Part shown: positions 7,273 to 15,101 of the stretch, piece by piece
How the letters are laid out: each line of letters starts with the position of its first letter
How positions within the stretch are numbered: position 1 is the first letter of the stretch
NCBI GenBank assembly: GCA_964473105.1
Contig: CAYYNQ010000006.1
Span: forward strand, 1 to 22,605
Length of the DNA stretch: 22,605 nt
DNA from: CAYYNQ01 sp964473105
GTDB taxonomy: Bacteria; Sumerlaeota; Sumerlaeia; MVZB01
Direction of reading: 5' to 3'
Made by a program: the position numbers and the translations under genes
Notes under the pieces: generated by a model
The model's input: only the letters and a program-made list of their open reading frames with translations
What the model was told of the DNA's origin: nothing
Database searches by the model: none

Positions 7273-7386
7273 AATATGATTAAACTCGCCTTCTGAACGT
7301 ATCCACTGACTGGCATTTCCCAATGTGCCCCATTCCAGTGCCCGTCGTAAATCCATACAAGTCCAGAACCCCAGATAAGGTGTCAA

Positions 7387-8526
7387 ATGCCCGCAGCATC
7401 GATTGTGGATGATTCAGCAAAGGTCCGTCCCGAGCGCACGGCTCAATCTGCCTACAAGGGGGAAAAGATTCGATTCCCCGGAAGTGAGGGGTTCCAGACG
7501 GTCTTGAAAAGGCGCGTGAATGACTATTTCGCCAGCCTGAACAAGTCGCCACGGGACTCTGTTCGAATGTATGTGAAAACAGCCACCATCATCACCTGGT
7601 TCTTCACTTCTTATGCCTTTCTTGTATTTGCCCCTCTCCCCGTCTGGGCCGGTATCATGATCTCGGTCTCACTTGCCCTTGCCACGGCTGCCGTTGGATT
7701 CAACATCCAGCATGATGGCAACCACGGCGCTTACTCGGGGAGCAGGTTGATCAATAACCTGATGGCCCTGACGCTGGACATGGTGGGCGGCAGTTCCTAC
7801 ATATGGAACTACAAGCATAATGCAATGCACCATACCTACTCCAATATTCACGGTCACGATGATGACATCAATCTGGGTTTTCTCGGCAGGCTATGCCCCC
7901 ACCAGAAAAGGTTCCATTTTCACCGATACCAGCATTTTTATATCTGGGGGCTCTACGGATTTCTTCAGGTCAAATGGGCCTTTTTTGATGACTTCAAGCA
8001 TACGATTAGGGGCCGTATTGGAAGCCTATCTTTCCCCCGCCCCAAAGGGCTGAATCTGTTCATCTTCCTTGGGGGCAAGCTTTTCTTTTTCTCCCTGGTT
8101 TTTGTAATTCCAGCATTCTTCCACCCGTTTTGGGTGATCTGTCTGTTCTACCTGCTTACCTCCTGCACAATCGGCATGATCACCAGCGTTATATTTCAGC
8201 TGGCCCATTGTGTCGAGGAAGCCGATTTTCCCGAACCGGACCCACAATCGCTCCAGATGGAGAATGAGTGGATGATTCACCAAATTGAGACAACCGTCAA
8301 TTTCGCCCGCAACAATCATCTCCTGAACTGGTATATCGGCGGGCTAAACTTCCAGATTGAGCACCACCTGTTCCCGCGAATCTCACATGTCCATTACCCG
8401 GCCCTGTCCGAAATTGTCGAGAATACATGCCGGGAGTATGGAATTGGATATTTCGCCCACCCCACTCTCCTGAGCAGCCTGAAGTCGCATTATCTCTTTC
8501 TCCAGAAAATGGGCCGGCCGGCCTGA
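7387..8526 (+). CDS. Membrane fatty acid desaturase (front-end / acyl-lipid type)
   Basis: This 379-residue integral membrane di-iron enzyme introduces a double bond into an acyl chain using O2 and electrons from a ferredoxin or cytochrome. All three histidine boxes are present: HDGNH (109-113), HNAMHH (144-149, followed by HGHDDD) and QIEHH (323-327). A Gln instead of His at the start of the third box is typical of delta-6/delta-5 front-end desaturases and related acyl-lipid desaturases. Four hydrophobic segments (about 65-105 and 225-270) give the usual topology. There is no N-terminal cytochrome b5 domain, unlike eukaryotic front-end enzymes, so electrons must come from a separate carrier. 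AAGGTG (7377-7382) precedes ATG 7387. The need for O2 implies that the host meets oxygen at least at times. Regioselectivity cannot be predicted. Confidence 0.92.
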   Translation: MPAASIVDDSAKVRPERTAQSAYKGEKIRFPGSEGFQTVLKRRVNDYFASLNKSPRDSVRMYVKTATIITWFFTSYAFLVFAPLPVWAGIMISVSLALATAAVGFNIQHDGNHGAYSGSRLINNLMALTLDMVGGSSYIWNYKHNAMHHTYSNIHGHDDDINLGFLGRLCPHQKRFHFHRYQHFYIWGLYGFLQVKWAFFDDFKHTIRGRIGSLSFPRPKGLNLFIFLGGKLFFFSLVFVIPAFFHPFWVICLFYLLTSCTIGMITSVIFQLAHCVEEADFPEPDPQSLQMENEWMIHQIETTVNFARNNHLLNWYIGGLNFQIEHHLFPRISHVHYPALSEIVENTCREYGIGYFAHPTLLSSLKSHYLFLQKMGRPA

Positions 8527-8549
8527 GGCTGACATGATTCTCCCCGTAT

Positions 8550-9179
8550 TCAGGGTTGGCTCCTAAAAAGCCTGACCAGTTCCGGCATCAAGGCCTCGAT
8601 GGCTCGTCCGCGGTGACTGAGAGTATTTTTGTTCCCCAACGAAATTTCAGCCATTGTCATTCCAGCAAACCGGCCTCCAGTCAACTCGAAGGCAGGATCA
8701 TAACCGAACCCTTCACGACCACGGACTGATGTGACGATCCGGCCATTCACCTCACCATGCCGCACAAATGCCAAGCCCGATGGAACGACCAATGCCGCGA
8801 CACACATAAAAGTTGCCGATCGTTCAGCGGCAGGAACCTGATCCAGTTCCTGGAGGAGACGTTCAATGCATGCCTGCGCGGTCGGGGCATAGCGTGCGGA
8901 ATGGATGCCCGGCTTACCATCAAGTGCATCGACGACAAGGCCTGAATCATCAGCCAACGCCGGAAATCCGGTCGCTTCCATCCAAGCCGTGGCCTTGATC
9001 AATGCGTTTTCCTCGAAGGTCGCACCATCCTCAACCGGCTCCGGAATACCCGAATAATCCGCGGCGCAAGATAACTCGGGAAGATGATTTCCCATGCCCC
9101 CATCAAGCAATTCCCGAATTTCCCCGGCTTTGTGCCGATTACCGGTTGCCAGAACCAATCTGGAATGCCTTTCAACCAT
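8550..9179 (-). CDS. rdgB: RdgB/HAM1-type dITP/XTP pyrophosphatase
   Basis: This protein of about 209 residues hydrolyses non-canonical purine nucleotides (dITP, dXTP, ITP) to monophosphates, keeping deaminated bases out of DNA and RNA. Family landmarks appear in order: LVLATGNRHKAGEI at the N-terminus, FEENALIKA, LADDSGLVVDALDGKPGIHSARYA (catalytic acidic residues), GFGYDPAF and LSHRGRA near the end. Length is typical. The frame extends to 9230, but ATG 9179 places the LVLATGN strand at residue 8, as in relatives, and GGTGGA lies just upstream. The longer form would add 17 atypical residues. It ends 23 bases from the desaturase stop, tail to tail, and appears to be transcribed alone. Confidence 0.92.
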   Translation of the reverse strand: MVERHSRLVLATGNRHKAGEIRELLDGGMGNHLPELSCAADYSGIPEPVEDGATFEENALIKATAWMEATGFPALADDSGLVVDALDGKPGIHSARYAPTAQACIERLLQELDQVPAAERSATFMCVAALVVPSGLAFVRHGEVNGRIVTSVRGREGFGYDPAFELTGGRFAGMTMAEISLGNKNTLSHRGRAIEALMPELVRLFRSQP

Positions 9180-9501
9180 GTATCCACCGTGAAGCCAATG
9201 AGCCGCCACAAAACCAGCCATATGGATCATAGGGCTGAATCAACAATACCCTGATGCTGCGGAGGATTACGCAAAACGGCCCGAAGGCAAAGGTCACCAA
9301 AACCGTCATATTATGACCGCCCTGAAAATTGGTGGCGAGAACGGCCCCGGCTGAAATCCGATAATCTCAGCTTAGCCGCATGGGAAAACCAAGACAACAA
9401 ACAGCAATCCATACGAAACCGGATCAAACGGAACAAGCAAGCACGGTTGTTTTTCCAGTTCTCGCGAGGATGGGACTATCGACACTTCCCCGCAATTGCA
9501 A
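9180..9501. other. 322-base gap upstream of rdgB; nested hairpin, no gene
   Basis: The stretch must hold the rdgB promoter (reading leftward), but I see no good hexamer pair. It holds a nested hairpin at 9293-9336 (listed separately). The part near 9480-9501 is the 3' end of the aquaporin transcript, with no terminator I can defend. Plus-strand open frames here are shadows of the aquaporin and rdgB genes. Confidence 0.5.
9293..9336. repeat. Nested inverted repeats (hairpin within hairpin) upstream of rdgB
   Basis: GTCACCAA (9293-9300) pairs with TTGGTGGC (9329-9336), with one G-U pair. Inside it GTCAT (9305-9309) pairs with ATGAC (9313-9317) around a three-base loop, so 9305-9317 is a near-palindrome of the kind bound by dimeric regulators. 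It lies about 115 bases upstream of the rdgB start. The function is unknown. Confidence 0.4.
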
Positions 9502-10200
9502 TCAGGGCTTCTTGGAATACAGCAGGTTGTGCAGAATCATCCCGACCACCCCGCCGATGATCGGTGCGATGATGAACACAGGAAGCGCCTTGAGTGCATC
9601 ACCACGGAGAATCATGGCTGGGCCGAAACTGCGGGCCGGATTGAGTGAACTGTCGCCCAACTCCGCCCCAATGAGATGCGCAACAAAGAGAAATCCACCT
9701 ATTGCCAAGGCGGTCATTCCCAAGCCCCCGACCGGGGAATCATCCCGGGTGACCGTAAAGATAGTCATCAGGAAAAGCGCGGTCATGATCAGTTCCCAGC
9801 CAAACAGGGCCCCCATCCCCATGCCTCTCGGGTTCCCATTCGCTCCCAAGCCATGGACGGCAGGATCATAGGTCGGGATCCCCTTTAACAACAGCATCAG
9901 GACCAAACTGGCGACAACCGCTCCGGCGAACTGTGAAATCAGATAGCCCGGGACCTTGTCCTTGCCCAGACGACCGGCCATGGCCATCGGAATCGTGACC
10001 GCCGGATTGATGTGGCAACCGGAAACGGGACCCAAGACCATAACCAGAACCATGAGTGTAAAGCCAAAGGCAAAAGATATCCCCAGCCAGCCCGTTTCAA
10101 GGTCCAGAAAACCCTGCAGGGTGGCGACCGCCGTGCCGACAAAAACCAACGTAAACGTCCCGATAAATTCAGCCATATATTTCTGCATGTTCGTGCTCAT
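9502..10200 (-). CDS. Aquaporin, AqpZ-like water channel
   Basis: This 232-residue inner-membrane channel has six membrane helices and the two NPA half-helix motifs: INPAVT (NPA 65-67) and LNPARS (NPA 187-189). The selectivity filter predicted by alignment to AqpZ is Phe45, His175, Ser184 and Arg190. The Phe/His/Arg set marks a narrow water-selective pore rather than a glycerol facilitator, where the His is Gly and the pore is wider. I chose ATG 10200 because it gives the standard length and a short amphipathic N-terminus; GGAGG and AGGA lie in the 20 bases upstream. The frame could be read from 10290, adding 30 residues unlike any aquaporin N-terminus. It probably handles osmotic water flux. 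It is on the same strand as, and downstream of, the GT-C-like gene, with a 222-base spacer. Confidence 0.93.
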   Translation of the reverse strand: MSTNMQKYMAEFIGTFTLVFVGTAVATLQGFLDLETGWLGISFAFGFTLMVLVMVLGPVSGCHINPAVTIPMAMAGRLGKDKVPGYLISQFAGAVVASLVLMLLLKGIPTYDPAVHGLGANGNPRGMGMGALFGWELIMTALFLMTIFTVTRDDSPVGGLGMTALAIGGFLFVAHLIGAELGDSSLNPARSFGPAMILRGDALKALPVFIIAPIIGGVVGMILHNLLYSKKP

Positions 10201-10422
10201 AGTCCTGCCAACCTCCACGACCGACATGGTCTTCAGGTCATAATCGATATCACCATAATGGCGACCGTGCATATCTTTTGACGCATACAACCCGAAGGCG
10301 CAACCCTTAATTCAACCCCAATCAGGCCCGAATGAACCTCTGCCACAACCGACCTCTCAAGGGTCTTTGGGGTTTGCCGTTGGTCACAATCGGCATCACC
10401 ATGATGCGGCAAGGTTGACCGT
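10201..10422. other. Spacer between GT-C-like gene and aquaporin, with hairpin and crossed repeats
   Basis: TTGCCG (10374-10379) pairs with CGGCAA (10407-10412), enclosing GCATCA/TGATGC (10393-10398 with 10402-10407, one base shared). This makes a compact hairpin just after the GT-C-like stop on the minus strand, without a T-run. Next to it AACCCCAA (10314-10321) pairs with TTGGGGTT (10367-10374) while ACCCTT (10303-10308) pairs with AAGGGT (10359-10364). The two stems cross, a pseudoknot-like order. On the minus strand this would form the 5' leader of the aquaporin mRNA. Confidence 0.4.
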
Positions 10423-12906
10423 TTACTCGCTACTGATGTCGGCCACAACCGGCTGAGGGGGCCATTGCAGCCTGTAAAGACGGTTGGAGCCCTCTTGATG
10501 AATCAACTTGGCCAGACCGATCTCCGGCCATTCGTCCGTCCCCATCAAGACATTGGTCGCACAACTGTCCTCATTGGGAACATAGAGATAATGACGTATC
10601 GCGTGACGCCTGATCAGGCGTTTGACCCTCTCTGCCGGGTCCGGAATCCGCCATAGTTGCTGCATCTCCCAGTCGTCGAGGTGGACCAGCTTGATCCACG
10701 GATCGAATACAAGGTGCCTGTTCTCGTGAGTCAGAAGTTTGATCCCGGGCAGGTTGCTGTTGATATATTCCCACATTAGCTGATCATCACCATATCGCCA
10801 GTTGAGGAATGTAGAGCGGTCAGGCAGTGGATTTCGGAAAACATATAATTCTTTTGGATCCTGGAAAACTGCATTGCCGGTCCTGACCGGACCAAAGATC
10901 TTGAATCCCATCATGGCCATGGCCAGACCCGGCATCAACCCCACGACCAGAATGACCCATCCCGCCAACCAATTCCAGGGAGCAAGCTTCAGATATTTTA
11001 TGCAAAAGGATGCCATGATGACCAGAGTCACAATTATGGGACATATCTGGTACAGATAATAGGGCGCCATCTTTAAATGAAAGAACAGAAGTCCCAGCAT
11101 CAGGACCAGAACGACCAGCCCAAATCGCCATTCGACCACGCTGACCCAAAACCGATCGGATTCACCGGACTGACATGGCGCCTGCTTGACCGGTTTATGC
11201 CATGGGCGTGTCAGGACCGACGCCAAAAAAACAAACAGGCCCGGCACCGCAAAACCGAGAAAAACGGGTGACAACCTGAATGAATTCACCCAGTGCTGCA
11301 GTTCACCATCTCGGATATATGCACCTGTCAGAAACGGCCACAATGCCAGAATACGATCCGCCATTGATTCCCCCCATTGGCCGATACCTGCCCCGTTCAG
11401 GGCCCATTCTTCCGCAGCAGCCCGCATCACATCGGGATTCACCCGGATTCCGCCGAACCAACCATTGAAGAAGGCGTATACGGGATTCCCGGTCACATAC
11501 CAGTTGCGGGCCATCCATGTCGAACCGACGAGAAGTGCAATCAACATCATCCGCCAGAATTCCGCAGATAATACAAAGTCCCGGAACGGATTCAACCCCG
11601 CATGTACCGACCAAGGCGCTTCAGTTTGCTCGGTCGTCCTTGGAACGGGTGATTTCAGGAATTCAAGCCGGGCGGGGCGGCTTGGTAATTGGCTGCCATA
11701 AGGCATTCCACGATCACGTTTCCAGTGGGCCATCCAGACCATCACCAGCCACGGAACCCATAAAATTCCCATCAGGTAGTTCAGATGCATCGACAATGCA
11801 ATCAGCAGCGTGGCCAACCTGAAGTAACCCTTCAATCCGGTATCGATATACATCAGTGACAGGTAAAGGAATCCCGCCGTGAACAGGATGGCAAGGCTGT
11901 AACTCGAGGCATACTGATCATAGATGATCCCCAGGGGTATTGACCTGTAAAGAAGTGTAAGCGTAAGGGCCCAAGACACATGACGAATCAGCCTGAGCAG
12001 GGTGTGATAGACAATCAATGTCGATGCCAGTCCTGCCACTGGTACCATCAGGCGCTGGGGGATCTCACTCCAGCCACCCTTGATGGTACAGATGCCCGCC
12101 CCAAGTACCTCATAGAGATGGGGGTAGTTGGCCCCCAACCCGATCCCCACCTGTCCCGTTACCTTCTCCGGAAAACCCCCATCGAGAAAGGTCATCCGAG
12201 CATAGCCCAAGTAAAGGATCAGTGAATCCCAGTAAACAGCGGGATAAAGGACTGCATGCCAGAACAGACATAGGCTTATCAGGGCAATCATCAGCAAAAC
12301 GGTACAGGCATAGGTTCGCTGGCACAATCCGACGGGATGAACCAGCGAGTCATGGTATGCCCGGCGGGCGAGGCGGCGGCGCAAAAGCGCGTCATGGCTA
12401 TCGCTATGCCCGCCCATGCCCGTCTCGGGCATCTGACGAGATCTCCAGTGGGCAATCACAGCAAGAAAGGCGAGCAGCACAATCATAGCCAAGGCAATCG
12501 AGGTCCTCATCAGGATCCCAGCAATGGCCAGACACTCGAGAACAAAACCACAGAGACCGAGTCCGAATAGAAACCCCAAAGCAACGATCACGATACGTGG
12601 AAGATAAACTTCATGGGTTTCCAAGTAAAACCAGCCGATGATTCCAATCCCGGTAAAACAACCTGCGGTGATCAAAATGGTCGCGAGTTCAAGGCTCCCC
12701 CGACCCGACTGCCAGTGCCCGGTCAAATTTTGGAATATGACGACCATGTCGGGATTGGTCGCGATGAACCACAACGTGGATGCCAGCGCAACCAGAAAGA
12801 AAATAAACGCAACAAAATGGGCGGCGGAATGACGTAACACTCCGGGACAAGCCGACGGCTCTGCCTTTTGACCGGCATCTTTTATCTGTGAATCGTCCTG
12901 GTTCAT
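10423..12906 (-). CDS. Large polytopic membrane protein, GT-C-like glycosyltransferase candidate
   Basis: This protein of about 827 residues has a short polar N-terminus and roughly a dozen membrane helices spread to about residue 680. It ends with a soluble, probably periplasmic domain of ~140 residues (WRYGDDQLMWEYINSN onward). The layout resembles GT-C lipid-linked sugar transferases (ArnT, RgtA-D or dolichyl-phosphate mannosyltransferase-like). In these, an acidic residue in the first external loop is catalytic; a candidate is Asp227 in YWDSLILYL. Pairs such as LMGILWVPWLVMVW and TWMARNWYVTGNPVYAF recall the aromatic loops of that superfamily (the latter is often seen before the extracellular C-terminus). 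No donor or acceptor can be named. The start is ATG 12906; the frame also allows 12930 and 12960, but those extra residues (with two Cys) look non-membrane and unsupported. The head-to-head neighbour is grpE. Confidence 0.65.
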   Translation of the reverse strand: MNQDDSQIKDAGQKAEPSACPGVLRHSAAHFVAFIFFLVALASTLWFIATNPDMVVIFQNLTGHWQSGRGSLELATILITAGCFTGIGIIGWFYLETHEVYLPRIVIVALGFLFGLGLCGFVLECLAIAGILMRTSIALAMIVLLAFLAVIAHWRSRQMPETGMGGHSDSHDALLRRRLARRAYHDSLVHPVGLCQRTYACTVLLMIALISLCLFWHAVLYPAVYWDSLILYLGYARMTFLDGGFPEKVTGQVGIGLGANYPHLYEVLGAGICTIKGGWSEIPQRLMVPVAGLASTLIVYHTLLRLIRHVSWALTLTLLYRSIPLGIIYDQYASSYSLAILFTAGFLYLSLMYIDTGLKGYFRLATLLIALSMHLNYLMGILWVPWLVMVWMAHWKRDRGMPYGSQLPSRPARLEFLKSPVPRTTEQTEAPWSVHAGLNPFRDFVLSAEFWRMMLIALLVGSTWMARNWYVTGNPVYAFFNGWFGGIRVNPDVMRAAAEEWALNGAGIGQWGESMADRILALWPFLTGAYIRDGELQHWVNSFRLSPVFLGFAVPGLFVFLASVLTRPWHKPVKQAPCQSGESDRFWVSVVEWRFGLVVLVLMLGLLFFHLKMAPYYLYQICPIIVTLVIMASFCIKYLKLAPWNWLAGWVILVVGLMPGLAMAMMGFKIFGPVRTGNAVFQDPKELYVFRNPLPDRSTFLNWRYGDDQLMWEYINSNLPGIKLLTHENRHLVFDPWIKLVHLDDWEMQQLWRIPDPAERVKRLIRRHAIRHYLYVPNEDSCATNVLMGTDEWPEIGLAKLIHQEGSNRLYRLQWPPQPVVADISSE

Positions 12907-13185
12907 GGGTCCGCAATGACCGGGCTCCATCGTGTTGACGCAGCCGGCAATATCGATCAATCCGGTGAGCAGGAATCCTGTTTGGCATGCTCCCCGAAAC
13001 GCTATTCTGAATCTTTTTTACGGCTACTTGCAAACAGGATGAGGGTAAATTTCTTCCAAGGGTTGAAGAGTTGGGGGAAATTCGCTATAGATTCAGTGGC
13101 CTGTGGGCTGCTGTCGAGCATTGATGGCATACACGGCTACAGGCCCAGCCCTGAGATTGACAACACGAACGAGGTATATGCATCA
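12907..13185. other. Divergent intergenic region between GT-C-like gene and grpE
   Basis: This gap of about 279 bases contains a perfect 10-base inverted repeat, ATCCTGTTTG (12975-12984) and CAAACAGGAT (13031-13040), with a 46-base loop that includes TTTTTT, and a grpE-facing promoter at 13063-13091. The grpE frame stays open through the gap back to 12916, but its translation there resembles no GrpE and most lies upstream of the promoter. Confidence 0.5.
13063..13091 (+). promoter_or_regulatory. Candidate promoter for grpE
   Basis: TTGAAG (13063-13068) and TATAGA (13086-13091) are separated by exactly 17 bases. Each hexamer matches the consensus at four positions. Transcription would begin near 13098, leaving a leader of about 88 bases to ATG 13186. 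No CIRCE-like heat-shock operator is visible. Confidence 0.4.
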
Positions 13186-13755
13186 ATGGCCATGCTTCAG
13201 ATTTCTTCGCACCGGTTGGCTTGCAGACTGCGCCGCGATCATTACCGGCGTGCCCGGAACACACGGGGATTTCAATCCTTCCTCAACGGGATCCTGGAAG
13301 ATCCCACCGCCCCCTCATCAGGTGATAATTCCAGTGAAGTCAACAAGATGAAGGAACAATTGATTCGTAAACAGGCTGAGTTCGAGAATTTCAGAAAACG
13401 TTCCCGACGCGAACAGCAGCAGAAGATTCAAATGGCGAATCTCGACCTTGTCGAGTCCATGCTTCCCGTCTTGGACAATTTCCAGCGTGCCACCGACAAC
13501 CCCGGGGATTCGATTGACAGCCTGCTCTCGGGGATCGAAATGGTCTTCCAGCAACTCCAAGACCTTCTCCGACAAAACGGGCTGGAACCGGTTAAAGCCC
13601 TTGGCCAAGTTTTTGACCCCAACGTTCATGAGGCTGTCAGCACCGGTCCCTCGGATGATTTTGAGGACAATCAGATCTGCAAGGTCTTCCAGAACGGGTA
13701 TAAACTGAAGGACCGACTTGTCCGCCCCGCGATGGTTCAGGTCGTCAAAAATTGA
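13186..13755 (+). CDS. grpE: GrpE, nucleotide exchange factor of the Hsp70 (DnaK) chaperone
   Basis: This cytoplasmic cofactor speeds ADP release from DnaK. The core begins at KQAEFENFRKRSRREQQQ (long coiled-coil helix with the conserved ENFRKR), then LPVLDNFQRA (four-helix bundle), and ends in a beta domain with FDPNVHEAV and the GYKLKDRLVRPAMVQV signature. From ATG 13186 the protein has about 189 residues, normal for GrpE. The exact start is uncertain: ATG 13192 is equally possible, and ATG 13345 would leave only the core. The first ~50 residues are rich in Arg rather than acidic as usual, so they may be partly non-coding. There is no dnaK, dnaJ or hrcA beside it; the next gene, prepilin peptidase, follows after 65 bases on the same strand. 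Confidence 0.88.
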   Translation: MAMLQISSHRLACRLRRDHYRRARNTRGFQSFLNGILEDPTAPSSGDNSSEVNKMKEQLIRKQAEFENFRKRSRREQQQKIQMANLDLVESMLPVLDNFQRATDNPGDSIDSLLSGIEMVFQQLQDLLRQNGLEPVKALGQVFDPNVHEAVSTGPSDDFEDNQICKVFQNGYKLKDRLVRPAMVQVVKN

Positions 13756-13820
13756 CCAGCCTTCTTGACACGGCAGTCTCCCAGTTCCAGATTCACAGCC
13801 TGCCCTGAAGGAACCTCTGC

Positions 13821-14870
13821 ATGAAAACAGTTGATGCCGCGCTGATTGGACTGATTTCAAACGACTCTGGCCTCAAGCTATTGTATTACCTGACCGCAGC
13901 AGGTCTTGGCGCCTGCATGGGATCTTTCTTTAATGTCTGTATTTACCGAATCCCAAGGGGCGTCCCCCTTTCGTTCCCGGGTTCGCACTGCTATTGCTGC
14001 GGCATGCCGGTTCGGTGGCGGGACAACATCCCCCTGATCAGTTATTGGATACTCGGAGGGAACTGTAGAAATTGCCGCGCATCATTTTCAATTCGATATT
14101 TCCTGGTCGAGGCCCTGACAATGCTGACCTTCCTGCTGGTCGCATGGCGGATGGGTCCAGGACTTACGCTGCTCCCCGCCCTCATCCTCTCTTCGCTGTT
14201 GATTATCGCGACCTTTACGGATATCGACCACTGGATCATTCCTGACCGTGTCAGCCTGGGCGGCCTGGCAGTTGGACTGGTTCTCGCGGCGATCTGGCCG
14301 GTTGGTATGGCCGAGGGGAATCCGTTAGCCGTCAGGCTTTTCCCGGTTCCCATCCAGTTGTTGCCACTCTGCAATGCAATGGCAGGCGCCGCAGCCGGCT
14401 TTGTATCGCTTTGGCTCATCGGGATGCTCGGAACATTGATCTTCAGGAAGGACGCAATGGGCTTCGGTGATGTGAAACTTTTCTGCATGTTCGGGGCCTT
14501 CACAGGTCCCGAACCGCTGATGTATATCCTGATTCTGGCATGTCTTGTCGGAATCCTGACAGGCCTCGGGGGAATCTACCGGGGCTGGAGTTCCAGAAAT
14601 CGCCCGATTGACGATTCAATTCGCGGACTGCAGGAGGAAGACATCCGGAGGACAATGGGGGAAATCGCGGAAAAATATCACCTCAATTCCGTTGAGAAAA
14701 ATATTTTTGACGATATCGCACAAAATCCTGAAACGTCGGGACAGATCCGGCATCATCTGCCCTTCGGGCCTTCTCTAGCCATCGCCGCGCTTGCGGTTTA
14801 CCTCTATCTGGGCTGGATCAGCAACCTCTTCAGGGATTTCCAGCATTCCCTTGCCCGCTGGATGATTTGA
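13821..14870 (+). CDS. pilD: Type IV prepilin peptidase / N-methyltransferase (PilD/GspO family)
   Basis: This 349-residue inner-membrane aspartic protease cleaves class III leader peptides of pilins and type II secretion pseudopilins, then methylates the new N-terminus. The N-terminal domain shows GSFFNVCIYRIPRG (34-47) and two Cys pairs, Cys57/Cys60 and Cys82/Cys85, the zinc-binding site found in bifunctional enzymes. The peptidase part has TDIDHWIIPD (Asp134/Asp136) and GFGDVKL (Asp217), the two active-site regions. Unusually, about 55 hydrophilic residues (256-312) are inserted before the last membrane helix, after which HHLPFGPSLAI resumes the family pattern (PFGP is conserved). AAGGA (13808-13812) precedes ATG 13821. 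It implies type IV pili or a type II system encoded elsewhere. Confidence 0.93.
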   Translation: MKTVDAALIGLISNDSGLKLLYYLTAAGLGACMGSFFNVCIYRIPRGVPLSFPGSHCYCCGMPVRWRDNIPLISYWILGGNCRNCRASFSIRYFLVEALTMLTFLLVAWRMGPGLTLLPALILSSLLIIATFTDIDHWIIPDRVSLGGLAVGLVLAAIWPVGMAEGNPLAVRLFPVPIQLLPLCNAMAGAAAGFVSLWLIGMLGTLIFRKDAMGFGDVKLFCMFGAFTGPEPLMYILILACLVGILTGLGGIYRGWSSRNRPIDDSIRGLQEEDIRRTMGEIAEKYHLNSVEKNIFDDIAQNPETSGQIRHHLPFGPSLAIAALAVYLYLGWISNLFRDFQHSLARWMI

Positions 14871-15101
14871 GGGGGCATATCGCCTGCCTGCATCCCTCCC
14901 GATTCGATTGAAATCGGTGAGCATGCCGAGTTCATGGGCAAAATGTTTGCCGGTAAAAAATCCCCTCCGGACAGAAAACCTCTTTCAGTCGCATAGACAT
15001 GACCGGCCAGTGATGAACTATTCTGGGAACGCCGTCCGGTATACACATCAGCGCCGGAGGCGTGTCACGGACACATAAAATTCTCAGAAGTCCTCAAGAT
15101 T
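14871..15101. other. Convergent spacer between prepilin peptidase and biotin ligase genes
   Basis: Small hairpins are present: GGCAAA/TTTGCC at 14937-14942 and 14946-14951, and GTGTC/GACAC at 15062-15066 and 15070-15074. Neither is followed by a T-run in either direction, so I do not call an intrinsic terminator. No gene is seen. Confidence 0.4.

Larger units (their letters stand above)
7046..7386. other. 341-base divergent intergenic region with promoter and long hairpin
   Basis: The region separates the head-to-head glycosyltransferase and desaturase genes. It is AT-rich and holds a strong bulged inverted repeat (7081-7185) and a good promoter facing the desaturase (7243-7272), leaving a leader of about 105 bases before the desaturase ATG. 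I see no credible gene; a 63-codon minus-strand frame (7195-7386) has no domain and covers the promoter. Confidence 0.6.

Noticed and set aside
7195..7386. 63-codon minus-strand frame upstream of the desaturase
   Set aside because: Covers the desaturase promoter and has no ribosome site or domain.
12916..13185. 90-residue N-terminal extension of GrpE
   Set aside because: It resembles no GrpE, begins inside the divergent gene's start region, and mostly lies upstream of the predicted promoter.
13318..13860. 180-codon minus-strand frame over grpE
   Set aside because: It mirrors the real grpE coding frame and shows no family features.
14937..14951. GGCAAA-ATG-TTTGCC hairpin as an intrinsic terminator of the prepilin peptidase gene
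   Set aside because: The stem is short and no T-run follows on either strand.
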